Below, piece by piece: positions 40,289-52,817 of a stretch of 64,000 nt of DNA. Position 1 is the stretch's first letter. Every line of letters begins with the position of its first letter. Under the pieces are notes generated by a model. It saw only the letters and a list, made by a program, of their open reading frames with translations, made no database searches and had not been told where the DNA came from. The stretch covers positions 8,253,016-8,317,015 of the forward strand of contig JACDOX010000015.1 of NCBI GenBank assembly GCA_014549065.1, written 5' to 3'. This stretch comes from Cardinalis cardinalis (taxonomy: Eukaryota; Chordata; Aves; Passeriformes; Cardinalidae). Both the position numbers and the translations under genes were made by a program.

Positions 40289-40345
40289 TGATTCACCCCA
40301 AGAAATAGAAATGATCATCAGATGATTCACCCCAAGAAATGGAAA
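40289..40345. repeat. Imperfect direct repeat, 34-bp period
   Basis: TGATTCACCCCAAGAAAT at 40289 recurs at 40323, followed in both by a GAAA word (AGAAA, GGAAA). Confidence 0.95.
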
Positions 40346-40566
40346 ATCCTCTGTCCTTCCCTTAATGTCAAGTGAGCTGATGGGAGAACAACAGGCTCAG
40401 GTCTGCCTTTTTACCAGGAGCCCCTCCAGTTACTCTGAGGTGTATTTAAAGATTCAGCTATTCCTTGAGAGGCTACAGCATGTCCTGANAGCAAACCATG
40501 GAAGTAGCAAGCTCTTAGTTTTAGGTTTGAAGCTTTCAGTGCTCTTCAGGGAAAACATTTAGCATT

Positions 40567-40593
40567 TATAAATTAGGTACCTGCTAATTTATA
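40567..40593. repeat. Perfect 10-bp hairpin with 7-base loop
   Basis: TATAAATTAG (40567-40576) and CTAATTTATA (40584-40593) are exact reverse complements around GTACCTG. Confidence 0.95.
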
Positions 40594-41070
40594 GAAGCTA
40601 ATTCATAGTTGAATGCTGCTTGCTTTTGAATCCTCTCTGTTTTTTCTCTTGATAGCAAGTGATAAGAGAGTTGCTGAAAAAAGTCCATTAGCAATCTTGA
40701 TGTGTCAGCTCTTGTAGATGTTTTATCAAATAGTGCTGTGATCATTTGGGATTAAAGTTAATAGGACTGCTTTCTCTGGGGGTGATTTCCACATTGCCTG
40801 TTAGTTTCTGCAGATTTTGGTGGACTCTGTCTGGATCTCTGTGTTGTTTATCCTCCTTCCCTCCTGCCCCATCTCTAATCCACATCCATCATGGGCCTTT
40901 TCTTTCATTTTGTGGTAGGTAGTTTACTGTGTGCTGTGGGTGTTGGATTATGGGATTATAAGGTTCTATTTGTCTTCTCCCTAGGCTGGATACCCAGAAA
41001 CACTTTTTATCTTTTTTCGACGTGCTGCTGTGTGGTCCTTTTGAATAACTTTATGTATGAATTAAAAAGA

Positions 41071-41089
41071 GGGAGGGAGGGAGAGGGGG
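41071..41089 (+). other. G-quadruplex-type motif
   Basis: Four runs of three or more G are separated by loops of one, one and three bases (GGGAGGGAGGGAGAGGGGG). This meets the usual four-run rule with short loops, which gives stable quadruplexes in general. It lies in otherwise AT-rich DNA. Confidence 0.85.
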
Positions 41090-44000
41090 ATGCTTACAAG
41101 AAGGAAACGTTTTGCTGACATTTGCAGGATAACTGTAAACATGAATAGNGCTGCTATGTGAACACCTTTCTAGTACAAACAGCTCAACTTGCTTTATGAC
41201 AGTTAGCATGAATATAAAATATTCATATCCTATTCAAGTATGCAATGATGAGCTCAAAGAACATCACTCTTTCACAAGCTTGTCAGTGTATTATTCATAC
41301 TCTGTACAGTTGGTATCTTTAGACAATTTTAAATGTGCACATTATATACTCAGAAATATGTCTTATTTACACTTAATTTTTGTGATCTTGCTTCTAAAAT
41401 GATGCTGATCCTCACCCTTTATGCTGTGCAGGAGAATTGCAAAGCCCAACCTCTCCTTTGAGATCCTTGTATCTTGATTCAGATTAAATGTTTAAGTTCC
41501 TTCTTGCTAAGGTGTTTTTGAGTGACATTAATGCAAACTCATAATGAGGTGACATAGGTGCTATTAGTGTTGTTTGTTGCTCTTGTTTCCCTGTTCAAAA
41601 AATTACCTGGATTTTTNATGTGCAAATAATTTCAAAGCCCGTGCTAGAGTAAGGCTGCACAGTCCAGTGAGTAGGTATTTCTCTAAAAATTTCTGGTTGG
41701 CCACTGGGGGAAAGTAAACCAATATTTATTCAGTTTAACTGTGGAAACGAGGTGTGGAAAGTCACCCTCTTAATATAAATGTATGTTCCCCAATTCTCGC
41801 ATAAATGTTTAAACCTGTTGTATTATTTCAACAAAATACCAGAGGATAACTGGAAGCTGCAAAGTACTGAATTCTCATGAAAATCAAGTACAATTTTTGA
41901 CCTCCAAAGTCATTGGTTCATCCTGCACCAACTAAGAAATGGTAAATAATTTGCTCAGTCCCCTCCCTGATTGCTGGTTTCCAGCTGACCACTTGGGAGG
42001 CACACAGTGCCCAGATTCCTGGGTGTGTAGCTTGGGTCAGACTGCAGCTCAAACCACCTCTTGCCCAGGAAGGAATTTAAATAAAAATAAATTTCTGGTG
42101 GTAAAATAGAAGTCATGGAGATCTCATTTTGTTACTTTAGTTAAATTGAATTAAATTTTAAAACCCCAAGTAAGTCAGTCAGTCATGAGGAGAACAGATG
42201 AATTGAAAATAAAGCATAATTCATTCCATTGCTTATGGGGCTGTTATCATCATCCTTTTTGCCTTTTCTGCATCCTGACTTTATCTTGCAATGACTTCTT
42301 CCATTTTGGTCTGGAATGAGTGTAATCCTTAGCAGCCCGATCTGGGTTAAATCAAACACAGACCACACACTGGTTTCTAAAATGCTGTGATTCCATCACC
42401 TGTNTTTCAGTATGTTTGCACAAGGCTTCACTCAATGGGTCTCTGATTTTTGACTCAGGCTTGTGCATACATGATTAGTGCACATTGCTGTGCATTATTT
42501 TTCACTACTGTCATATGGAAAAGAATTTCAAAGGGGGGGNTTTAAAGTTAGCTGTTCTGACTAAATATAATTACAAAGAATGGCTTCAGTTTTGGGCATG
42601 ATCAGTGCCTTCATGTTCTTCATGTGTAGTGGAAGAGCTATAAAAACACAACAATACTCAGGGGTTGGAACGTTGATTTTTTTGCTGAGCTGAGATTCCT
42701 TCAAGATGGGAGTCAAAGTTCGTTCATGACTTTTTTTTCTCCCAATACTTACTGTCTTCAAGCCCAGCTGGGTCTGCATAATAAGCAGACAGAAATCAAT
42801 GTCTGACTTTCACTACCTTTGAAGATGTATTTTTCTTCATGTTCATATTAGTTATTAAGTAATATTTTTTTAATGGGAAATCTTTGTTACAGTTCAGATC
42901 CAACAACAAACAATAATTATTAATGATCTTTCACATATGAACTGGAATATGATGTTACCATGATAGGGAAATTTTAATGTGCAGCTTTGTAATTTAAACT
43001 GCTCTTTTCCAGTACCTCAGATAGAGCTTCGGTGTAAGGCAAGTTCATTGAAAAATAATATTTATTACAAAAGACAAATTGAGTCATTTGTCTTGGCTGT
43101 TAGATAAAAACAATTCATGATAAACTTGATGTCAAAGCAACCTGTGGCCTCAAAAGAATCCTGATACATCAAATGCTCTGAAACTGGGTTAATGTGGCAT
43201 ATCCCAANTGGATTCCTTAACATTAGAAAAGTGTAAAGTCTGGTCTTCCAGGCACCTGGGTAATAAGAAAGGAAGCTCTCTACATTTATGGAGCAAGAGT
43301 TGGTAACTTCTAACTCCCAGAGAACATTAAGTGTAGGTAAAGGAGGCACCTGTACAGGGGAAATGTTAAGAGATGTAAGATTTAGGGGTGGACCTGGAAT
43401 TAAATCTATACTTGACATCATTATTTCAGGCAGGATGACAGGAGTGACCATGGACTTGCAGTCAGGGGTTGCACAAGTGGAAATGGTTTGTGTGTTGAAG
43501 GCAGCTGTGGGTGCTCCATATGCTCAAGTCTGAGGACTCAAATAATCTCCACCTCAGCCTCTGAAAGAGATAGCTTCATAAATTTGAGAATTTGACAGCA
43601 AATATTTCTGTTGAAGCTATCTAACAGTGAGATGATAAATACCAAATATGATATATAACCTGAAGAAATGGTGACAGATTATACCATACTATAGAATGAA
43701 GGCAAAAATATTTGAATACCTGAAGATAAGTAGGAAATGGAATAAAATCTATCATTGGTTTCCCAAAGAGGGATTTTTACCAGACTAACATAATGGTGTT
43801 TCTTGCCTAAACAGTCAGTTTCTGGATAAAAACAATGCAATATTTTTTGCTGTGAAATTCAGTACAATGCCATTTGGGTACATGCTGAGGTAAATGATTT
43901 TCAGAATAAAAACAGGGGCAAAGAAGACAAACCCAATCTGGACCAGCTGTTGAGAAGGACCCCTAACTTGTCCAAAGGGGGAAGAAGCATTTATTTTACT

Positions 44001-47000
44001 GAAGGAGCATCATTTAGCCTTCCAACAGCACCTGCAAGGAAGAACAACATTTTTAGGGCTCAAAGTGGTCTCTAACAAGCAAAATAGTGTGCTTCTGGAT
44101 CAGTCTGCTGAACAGAGTTTAAAGGGGAAGGAAAGGCTTTTATCCTTTTAGGATGGAGGAGAATGAGATTATTTCCATGTTTATAAGCTCTTTTCTCTTA
44201 GTGAAGTTGTACTCTCCTCTTGCAGCCTAGAAGAGGCTGAGGGTATGTTCCAGGCTCTTGCTCATTAAGGTCAGAAGCTTCACAAAGCATTTGTTTTGGA
44301 TTCTGGGAGAACTTGCTTCATCAGGATAGTTTCTTNAGTCTAGAATGGCTCCTAGAACAAAGGGAAATGGAAAAATCTTTCAAAAGAATAACAAGCATGA
44401 GTTTTTTCCACGAGCTGATTTGCCATCTTGAGCTTGGGCAGGCAGTTCTACATTTCTTTTTCTCTTATGGCATGCAATATTTTTAAAATAATAAAACAAC
44501 GACAGTTTAAAGATTGTTTCTCGTTACATGAAGCCACATTTGCAAATATTTTGGCTTTTGATTTTTTTTCANCCCTTTATTTTTAAAGAAAAGACCATAA
44601 ATGTTAAATGGGGTTGTTTAACTTAATACTTTTACACTCCTACACAGTGTTATACTGTGATGGATGATATTTTGTGAATTTATTCTATTCTTGATACTTC
44701 AATTGACTGGTTTTACGAGAATTATTAAATTTAAGGACAAACTATTCCAGTGAAATTTCAGGTTTTTTGTGATCAAGAAGGAGATTCACTTCAGGCTAGT
44801 CAAGCCACATCAAATGAAATATATGTTGTANTTGGTAGCACTGAATCCCCCTTTGCTGACCTGGATCACATCTGTGTAGATGACCATTTAANTAGACTTG
44901 AGAGATGGAAGAAACTTTCAGCATTGTCTTTGTGTCANCTAAAAGCAAAAGCTGCATGTCAGTAAAGCAAAGCTGAGCAGTTGTTATACAATGCACATCT
45001 CTGGGCAGGATGGTAGGATGTATGACAGGTGTGACATATTCTGCACATGAGCCTGTTTACCAGTGATTAAAATATGAGAGTATGTATTTTATTGATGCTA
45101 TACTTGATCTGATTTACTCTATTTAATTTACTTCAAAAGGAGGAAATCTTATTTTTTCCTCATAGTCTATGATCTATCTCTACAAACGAGATCCTTGACA
45201 TACACTGAAATTTGTGGCATCCTCTCAATCAGATGGGAACGTTAGAATTATGATAAATCTGTGAGGCATTACTGTAATTTTGATTTCTGGCTTATTTTAC
45301 CTGTGAAAGCGGGTAGCAGAGTAGAAGAAAGGAACAGGGACTCCTAAATGAGATAAAAATCTAATTACAAGTGATTTCCTTTATTTTATTTTCATATACT
45401 AATTTCCCCATTCCTCTTGGTCCTTTGTCCTTGTGATGGCACCAGTGTCCCTGCACTACTGCCCTTCCTTTNNTGGTTATTGCTCCTGTGCTGCTTCNCC
45501 CACTGAAGGAGGCCATTCCTACTTGGCACACAGGAGCTGAGTTAGGAACTGGGAAAACAGGCTTTGTTTGCTGCTAGATTTGTTTTTATGGTTCCAAACT
45601 TTTCTGCATCAGGTTATTAAGGACAAATTCCAGCCTTTTGAGAGCTTCCTCTCATCTGTTTTGGAGTGGTTTTATGTCTTGTGTGAAACCTACTTCACTT
45701 TCCCATTCCTTGGGAATACTGGAAGTATTTGGTTTTATCCTGGCTCTTGCATGCCTCCTTACTTTGTGCTCTGTCACTAAACCCAGTTCTGGGATCACGA
45801 GTTTTGCTCCAAAGAGATAAAATCATCAGAGCTGGCCTTGAAGAGAGAGTGGCCCAGAAAGTAACTTATTCTCTTTTTCATTCTGTTAGTGATAAGAATT
45901 AAAAAAAAAAAAAAAAATTCTTTTTGCATTGGAACTACCAGCAGTGCCATTAGCAAGCTAGTGAGAGGACAAAATCCCAGGATTCAAGGAAGTAAAAGTG
46001 AATTTTGACAAAAAAAGCTTCATCATCAACGTCAGAGTGGGGAAAGTGGGAATGCTTCCTTCTTCAGCCAGCTTTTCACTAGAGTGAATAACTAGCTCAT
46101 GTCTTTGCAAGGCTACATTTAATGCTGTGCCACCATCCCATGTGGCACCAAGACATGTGAGAACAGTGGGAATTCACTGCTGGCATGACCTAAGGGTGGA
46201 ATATTCCTCTACCATGTTACAGGAGTTGTGTCCTAATGTGACATGGCTCAGTCTTGGTAAGATAAAGCTCCTGCCCCGTATCCAGCAGGTCTTTTGGGAG
46301 ACACCAAATCTATGCTTGGACAAAACCTGAATATTTCTCTAGTTTCCTCCTATTAAGNCTTTAATACATTTTACATCAGTCAAGAAGAGTGTATAGACAG
46401 AGTTTTGTAGCCTTTTNATAACATCTTTAGTAAGAATTTTTCCTCCACTTAGTGTTCCAAGCTTATTAAATCATTGAGTATCTTTAGTCATCCTTAAAAT
46501 ATACTTTAGGTTTTGGGAATGAATTCACCTTTCTTTGGGGGATGATTTGTACATCAGAGGTGTGGAAGGAACCCATGGCTTTCNTTTGATTGCTCAGAAA
46601 TGACTTTTTAAATGAACTACAACCTCTGTGCAGGAGCTGAGACTTGGCCCTGCACCTCAGTTCAGCCCAAGAAGAATGGAGCAAAGAAACCATGCAGGAG
46701 GGCTGTCCAATCTCCTGAAAACCCTGGACAGATGTTATCCTGCTCTGCATCCCCATCTGAAGGATGCACAGTAAAGCTGTCCAGCTGATGGGGCAGGTTT
46801 GATGGGGCTGGAGTCTGAGAAGTAGAGGTGCAAGATCTCATGTTTATCATTTCCATGCTCTGAGACTGCAGCACAGTGAAATGCTTTGTATTCAGAAGTA
46901 AAGAGCACATTTCCTATGAACAGAACACATAAAGCTTTCTCTGTGTTGTGCTATTAAAGCAACTCTTAATGCTTTTGCTTAAGAAGTAGATCTCCCCTGT

Positions 47001-48717
47001 ATGCACAAAATTCAGATCACTCGGGGAGATATGTCAGCCCTAAATCCCACAGAGATGGACAGACAGGTCTTTCTGAAGTGCTCCCTCAGAGTGAAATAAA
47101 TAAGGACAATACAGCATTGAAAACCTCCTATGGTTTCAGAAAATAGATACCCATATTCTATTTGGTAAAATACTACAGATAAGCATTACAAAGTACAGCA
47201 AAGCCAACCTAATTATATTACCTTCCAATTCTAGTCTGATCTTTTTCACTAATATTGATTTCACTTTGTATCCCATTTGAGCTTACAATGGCAACTGAAT
47301 TAAGCCAATGTACTTAATTTTGATGTCTATCTGTGTGGAGAAAAAAGAATATATGNCTGGTGGAGATCATTATGGGGAAGAAATCCTCCAGTAGATTTTT
47401 CTTGTACTATGGTGCAACATTAGTCAGCCATTGCATGTGTCTATACAATTTAGGAAAGAAAAATTAGAGATGATGTACAATTAAAAAAAAGAGCTCAACA
47501 CAGGCTATTGAAAATCTCATTAATTTTACAGCAACATCCATATATTGATTTCACTTGCTGCAGGTAGAATTTTGATAAAGATGGCATTTTGAAATTGGTC
47601 AGAAATTACACTCTCCATTTCTCAGGATTACCTGTTACTGTTNTTATTTTTTTAAACAAGACCGTGTACATGGGCATAATCTATACACATCCATTGTAAT
47701 TTGTTTAACGATCTTGTCTCCTGCCAGCAGTGTTCACTCTGCCCTAAGCAGAGAAGTTGATTTGATAGACAGACAAAAAGGAAAAAAAAAGTCTTTTGCA
47801 AGTAGTGGGAACTTTGAGAAGCTGATTTTGCTGAAACAGAAAGAAAAAAAATCTTATAGTTACNATGTGAACTTGGAAGATTAAATATCATGGAATTGAG
47901 AGTCTTTTAGGATTAGAGATAGGCAAAAACAGATTTTGAAGAGAAAATTCACTGAGAACAGTTTGGCAGCTCAAACTCAGGACAAATCTAAACATTTTGC
48001 TTCAGCTGCAAGTAAGGAAAAGGGGGAGAATGACGGTAGCTGGTTTCAATACTTTCAAAAGGAAATATTTTGATTCTGTTTTGAAGGTGTGTTTGCACAG
48101 AATTCTTCAAGGCTAATAAGTCAAATTTAGGGCTATATAAAATTTTTTTTAAATAAGCCAAGAGATGAAAAAAAAAGGCTTAAGGTCACCTTGAAGCATT
48201 GGACTTTTTTTTCCTTTAAGTCTGTGTGCGGAGCAAAAATCCATTATTCACACAGTGGCAGCAAGACTTTCAACTGATTGGATATTTATGGGTAACAAGA
48301 ATATCCAGTGTTTTAACCCTCGGGCTCCAGGACACCTTCTGTAACTTCTGGCAATGGAGCTGCTAAGGGGAGAACTCCTGGGAGGGGAGTATGTGATTTC
48401 TGACTCTGAAGCTTTGAATTGTGGTCTNAGGGTGTTCCCAGATTTTGTACAAAGCAGGGGCTGCAGCTCCCTCAGACAATTCTAGTTTTCACAGGAATGT
48501 TAGACTCTGGTCTGGAGCCCTAGACATGACTTTGCTGCAGGTAAGCTGTGAAGAATGGTAATGAAGGCAGGATGCTGACAGGCACAAAGTGCACCCTCTT
48601 GGTAAGTGCTATATAGACATTATTTGTCATCCAAAGCCACAGAGGTGTTGCACCTTTTACTTATGGAAACCCAGGTCTACTTGTGCAGCATTGAACTGAA
48701 AGGAAACTAAAAGGACC
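41090..48717. other. Gene-free DNA
   Basis: No gene is supported. Open frames on both strands at 43.07-43.53 kb overlap and show no domain. No transposon end or RNA gene is recognised. Confidence 0.55.
45901..45917. repeat. A17 homopolymer
   Basis: A run of 17 A is flanked by AAGAATT on the left and AATTCTT on the right, so the flanks can pair. No retroposed sequence is recognisable on its 5' side and I see no target duplication, so a processed pseudogene tail is not supported. Confidence 0.9.
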
Positions 48718-49060
48718 ACTGCAATTTTAGAATTTGCATATTCATGAAAATTAACTAATCACAGGGCAGCTAGAGAATTGGCAGGCGCAGCTTTTGCACA
48801 GAACATTTTTTTATTGTTGGAAAGCAATAAATGGCAACACCCCAAGGCTTCACATTTTGCACTCACCTCTATAAAACGTAATAAAATATTCAATATTGTA
48901 ATACAGGTGGGTGACTAATTGAGGTGATTTGTGTGAGGGGTGGGCAGGCAACATAGAGACCACCCAGAGTTGTTTGAGTTTGCCTCTACTGTTGACAGCC
49001 ACAGCTCTGACTAATTAGGGGTTGCTGTCAAATGCTCAGCTTTGCTAAGGTAGGTGGAGC
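48718..49060. promoter_or_regulatory. Candidate enhancer with paired MEIS-type sites
   Basis: The block holds an exact octamer ATTTGCAT (48732-48739), a TTGACAGC site (48992-48999), a palindromic homeodomain site CTAATTAG (49011-49018), and GCTGTCAA (49024-49031). The two TGACAG-type sites are exact inverted copies on either side of the homeodomain site, within 40 bases. TGACAG is the known core for MEIS/TGIF proteins and TAATTA for many homeodomains. Downstream, CTGTCA (49416-49421) and ATGCAAAT (49426-49433) repeat the theme. Whether the block is conserved or active is inferred; no alignment was possible. Confidence 0.35.
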
Positions 49061-49770
49061 TGTGAACATCTGTATACCTACAGCATATGTTACAACCTCA
49101 GTGCTATAGATTTAATCCCTTTTTCTTTATTCCTTTTATTTTTAACACAGATAAGGAACACTCTGGATGCCATTGTCCTTGTTATGAATTGAGTTTGCTC
49201 TTCAGTCTGATGGATGTTATTCTCTACCTTATATCTTGCTGGCTGTGCATACCCAACTTTTTTGATAGGGNCCTTACCCTTTTTCTGTTAATTTGATATC
49301 TGACATTCAGAAAACGACCCTACTGCAACAAAGATGATGATTGCTTTTTACCAATTAAAATACACCCTGACATGGAGTATTAGGCCAGCTATTTATGTTA
49401 GCATTTTAAAAGTATCTGTCAGTCAATGCAAATTGTAGGACTGGAAAAGGCAGGAGTTAAATAAACTGGTATGTGAATTCAGGCAATTAATTTTCAATTT
49501 TTCAGAGAGAAAATAGGCAGGGAGTCTTTGATCTTTGTCATTTTCCAAGAGGGAGACCCCAAGCAGTGCNCGCTCATTTACTTTATGGTATCCTTACCCT
49601 CTGAAAGTATTAACTTCTGCAAATTAAAAAATGCACCTGGATTTCCTTAAAAATCTCTCAAGTATTTACTTTGTCTGCTCATGGGATTCCTTAATTTCCT
49701 AATTTCACACTGCCTGTCCTTCTCTGAACCTCCCCCTCCTCACCCTGGCTGTCCCTGGGTTCCTCACTGC
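49061..49770. other. Gene-free DNA between the enhancer candidate and the CpG patch
   Basis: No gene is supported. It contains the second CTGTCA and octamer pair at 49416-49433. A 69-codon frame at 49087-49296 is hydrophobic from T-rich DNA and is not called. Confidence 0.5.
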
Positions 49771-49981
49771 CGTGAGCGCGGTTGCTCCCTGGGATGTGAG
49801 CGGTACCCCGGGTGATGAATATGTAAGATGAGACACCCAGCCTCGCTGTCTGGAGCTGTCAGCTTCCTCCCTGACAGGTTTCCTATGTGGTGGTCTCAAG
49901 CTAATTTAGGCCAGTGAAGGATTACCATTTCTGCTCACCCCAGTAAGTGAGTCGAGGCTGTTGTTTAGGAATTTCTGAACG
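49771..49981. promoter_or_regulatory. Small CpG-rich patch
   Basis: Six CpG fall within 75 bases (49771-49845), with two more at 49953 and 49980, in a window that otherwise has long stretches with none. The patch is locally GC-rich (for example GTGAGCGCGG and GGTACCCCGGG). It is too short for a classical CpG island. It could be a minor promoter, an enhancer, an unrecognised exon or a young repeat. A 64-codon minus frame (49705-49899) crosses it without a known domain. Confidence 0.35.
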
Positions 49982-52119
49982 TGGTGATTATATTTGGAGA
50001 GGAGCAAGTGCCTCTGCATTCCTGCCCTTTCTTATCATTACCATGACAGATAGAGATGGACACACACAATATGTTGTCCTAGAATTCACACTGTTCCATA
50101 GTCTCTCATGTCACTTTGAAACCCAAATCCTTCATGTGACATCTGGTATANAATAAACACTTTGAATTGTTGAGAGATGGCAGTGAAAAAACCACATGTA
50201 TTATAATTTTTATAGGTTTACTANAGAGGGTAAAGCTTGATATCTAAGTTTTCATGCATACCAGTGCTACCAGGTTCATGGCCTTGAATGCCTTGTGGCA
50301 GTCAATTGGACGCACNTTTAGTTGAAGTAGTAGGACAGACCCTATCTCTTATTTTTTCTTTTTTTCTTTTCTTTTCTTTTTTTTTTTTCATGCCTAACCA
50401 GAAGAGCAAGATGCAAACAGAGAAGAAGGTCAGCTTTGCCTTCTGTCTCCATGTCACCTACCAGCATTTTTGATTTTGGAGAGAATATGCACAGTCTGCA
50501 TCTTAGCTGAGCTTCCATTAATTGAAGTCTCTTCTTCTTCCCATTGCTAGATCAAATTATTCCTTCTTTGTGCACAGATATGACACTCTGTAGGCTTGCT
50601 GCTGGACTGCCTTTGCTTCTTTTGACCTAAATTTGTCTGTTNAGAAAGATCTAAGCTTTTGTAATAACTTTCTGCTGTGTTATTCTGGCCTGTTTCTAGA
50701 CATCAGCTGAATTTCAAAAACTTGTTTTTCTTTTAGTAATTTATTCCATGAAAAAGAGATTATCTTTGTGATGGTCACTGTGAGTAAACAGGGACAGTGC
50801 AACGAGTTTAATGTAGTACAAAGCTAGACTAGAGCATGTGATTAACAGGTAATATTGAGAAAGGATTTTAAGTAACAGTATTTTTATCCAGGATGGCACT
50901 GTTATTTTGTGCTGCATTGTAATACGAATTTTAAAATGGATGGTCTCTTTCTTGGAGATTACTTTCACTGGAAGTGCTTTTTGCATGGACCTGTGAGAGA
51001 TTTGGCTCAGCCCACTCCGAAGAGAATTTTCTGCAGGTGTCAGTTCTGGGTGATAAGTTGGTGTTTAAGTCAAAGACATGAGAAAATATACATTAGNTTT
51101 GCTTTGTGCATCATCCTATAAATGCAAAAAAAGATTATAAACAAGGCTCTGTTAATGGCCTGCCAAACAGTACCATCAACATGAGAAAATTTGTGCAGTG
51201 AGAGAAAAATGTGTAGCCCTTTGCTGGCTGAATGCCAGGAACACATGGCTAAGTGGCATTTTGCAGTGAAGTGCGCCCAGCCACTGAGTTCCCAAAGCAG
51301 GTGAGTAAGCTTGAGTACTTGTTATCATTATGAGATTTAATTTTTTTTTGTTTAAAAAAGACCGGCTAGCCAAGGCAGTAGTGTCTAGCATCTCTTTTGA
51401 AGAGGAGGAGAGGGGAAGGACCTTGCTCCCTGAATTCATTTCCNCTTGGTTCAAGAAGGATTATTTCCTCACAAGAGCAACTGCTTAAGTGGGAGCTATG
51501 CAAATTCCAATTTCTTCGTTGCGTGGTCATTATTTTTAAAATAAGTTTGTCTTTAGTTCTCTGCACAAGCCTCCTAGTGCTTATAGACTGCAGAATGCCC
51601 TTCAAAAGAGAAAATAATAATGAAAATATCCCTGGGATAACAATTCCATGGTAAATTCTAATTTTTTTTTTTTAATTCCTTCAAGAAATTACAGAGAGAA
51701 AATATAAAAGCAGAGGGATCAGAAGAGGAACTTACCTGTCTGTGGGATTCATTATTTGCTAATGGAAGGTTTCTTTTGGATCAGTGAGCTGTGTGTTCCT
51801 TCACCAACANCATCCTGACTTTTTCTTGGATTGGTGGTTTTGTTCTTTTTTTTTTTATACTTTTGATAAATGGCAGGGATATTGCTGGAATTGCTCTCTG
51901 TTATCACCATTTTGTGAATTGCTAATTTTCTTAGCCTTGATGATTAATAGTAGATGATTTATCATATTTATATAGGTGGCAGGGGAGAACAGACACCCTA
52001 ATAGACTTTTGTCCTTGTTTCACTGGCTACTGTAGAATTATGCATTGAGATCCCCACATACCTCCCCCTGCAACCTGAATTCTGAGTAGATGAATCAGAC
52101 AAAGGATTTGATAAAAATA
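49982..52119. other. Gene-free DNA
   Basis: No gene is supported. Apart from the pyrimidine tract at 50341-50389 I see no structure worth naming. Confidence 0.55.
50341..50389. repeat. Polypyrimidine (TTTTC) tract
   Basis: Apart from two A near the start, 49 bases are only C and T on the plus strand, ending in a T12 run. Such mirror-like purine/pyrimidine tracts can form triplex DNA. The minus strand would read as an A-rich tail, but no retroposed body adjoins it. Confidence 0.85.
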
Positions 52120-52222
52120 CCATTAACCTCATTTTACATTCAGGGAGTTGAGTCAAAGAGGAAAGAAATTATTTCTCTAAGGTCTGTGACAGAGGTGTGA
52201 ACAGAAATCAAAGTTCCCAAGC
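52120..52222 (-). mobile_element. MIR-like SINE fragment
   Basis: The plus strand follows the reverse complement of the MIR core in order: CCTCATTTTACATTCAGGGA, GTTGAGTCAAAGAGGAAAG, TTCTCTAAGGTCTGTGACAG, and AAATCAAAGTTCCCAAG, against remembered words TTTTACAGATGAGGAAACTG, AGGCACAGAGAGGTTAAG, GCCCAAGGTCACACAG. Divergence is high, as expected for a repeat dating from early amniotes. Both ends are missing. Confidence 0.5.
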
Positions 52223-52817
52223 CCTTGGCTCAGTTTATTTCTTATTAGTATTGCAGCAAGTAGACTCATGTCTCTCAAAGACCTTCCCTTCTTGATGAAC
52301 TATATGCTTGTGCAGCAAATATCTTCCCATTCCTCTCCAGAGATTCTGTGTCCACATACATTAAAATGTCTCTGCCACAAGAGCGTCTCACCAAGCCTGC
52401 CTTGGGAGATGCTGCTGCCACAGTTTTATAATAAGGATGTGTGTGAACTCTCCTAACCAGAAGGGATGGTTTTATTTTGTGTGTTACAGCAAAGGGCACA
52501 ATATGGTCTCCTTTAGTGTGAAGAAACCTGCCTTTACAAATCAATGGTTTATATACAGAAAAGATGGCATCTGCTTCTCTCCAATAACAAGAAAATGTGT
52601 CTCCTGAAAAGAANGCATGGCAGAGTTTTCTGGGATTTAACTTTCCTTGTGAATGCTGCACATTCCAGTGAAATGTGAGGAGCTGTGGAGATATTCAGCA
52701 GCAGTGTNGCAACACAGTCACTTGGGAACCACTTTTTGCAGAAGGTGATGTACTTCATAAATATGCGTGCAAAAAAAGTTGAGAGGTGGCTATTCTATAA
52801 TTAATTTTCTTCCTCAG
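52223..52817. other. Gene-free DNA
   Basis: No gene is supported. Overlapping open frames at 52.27-52.66 kb on both strands show no domain. The stretch ends in a good-looking splice acceptor (TTTTCTTCCTCAG ending at 52817). Confidence 0.5.

Larger units (their letters stand above)
36026..41070. other. Gene-free DNA
   Basis: No gene is supported. The stretch 36960-37230 is more GC-rich than its surroundings and holds a full cAMP-response-type site, listed separately. A 140-codon minus frame at 38052-38474 overlaps a plus frame and has no known domain. Confidence 0.5.

Noticed and set aside
43065..43533. Overlapping 128-codon minus and 81-codon plus frames
   Set aside because: Mutual shadowing without any domain; composition is like the surrounding DNA.
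45850..45940. Processed pseudogene or SINE ending in the A17 run
   Set aside because: No recognisable body on either strand and no flanking target duplication.
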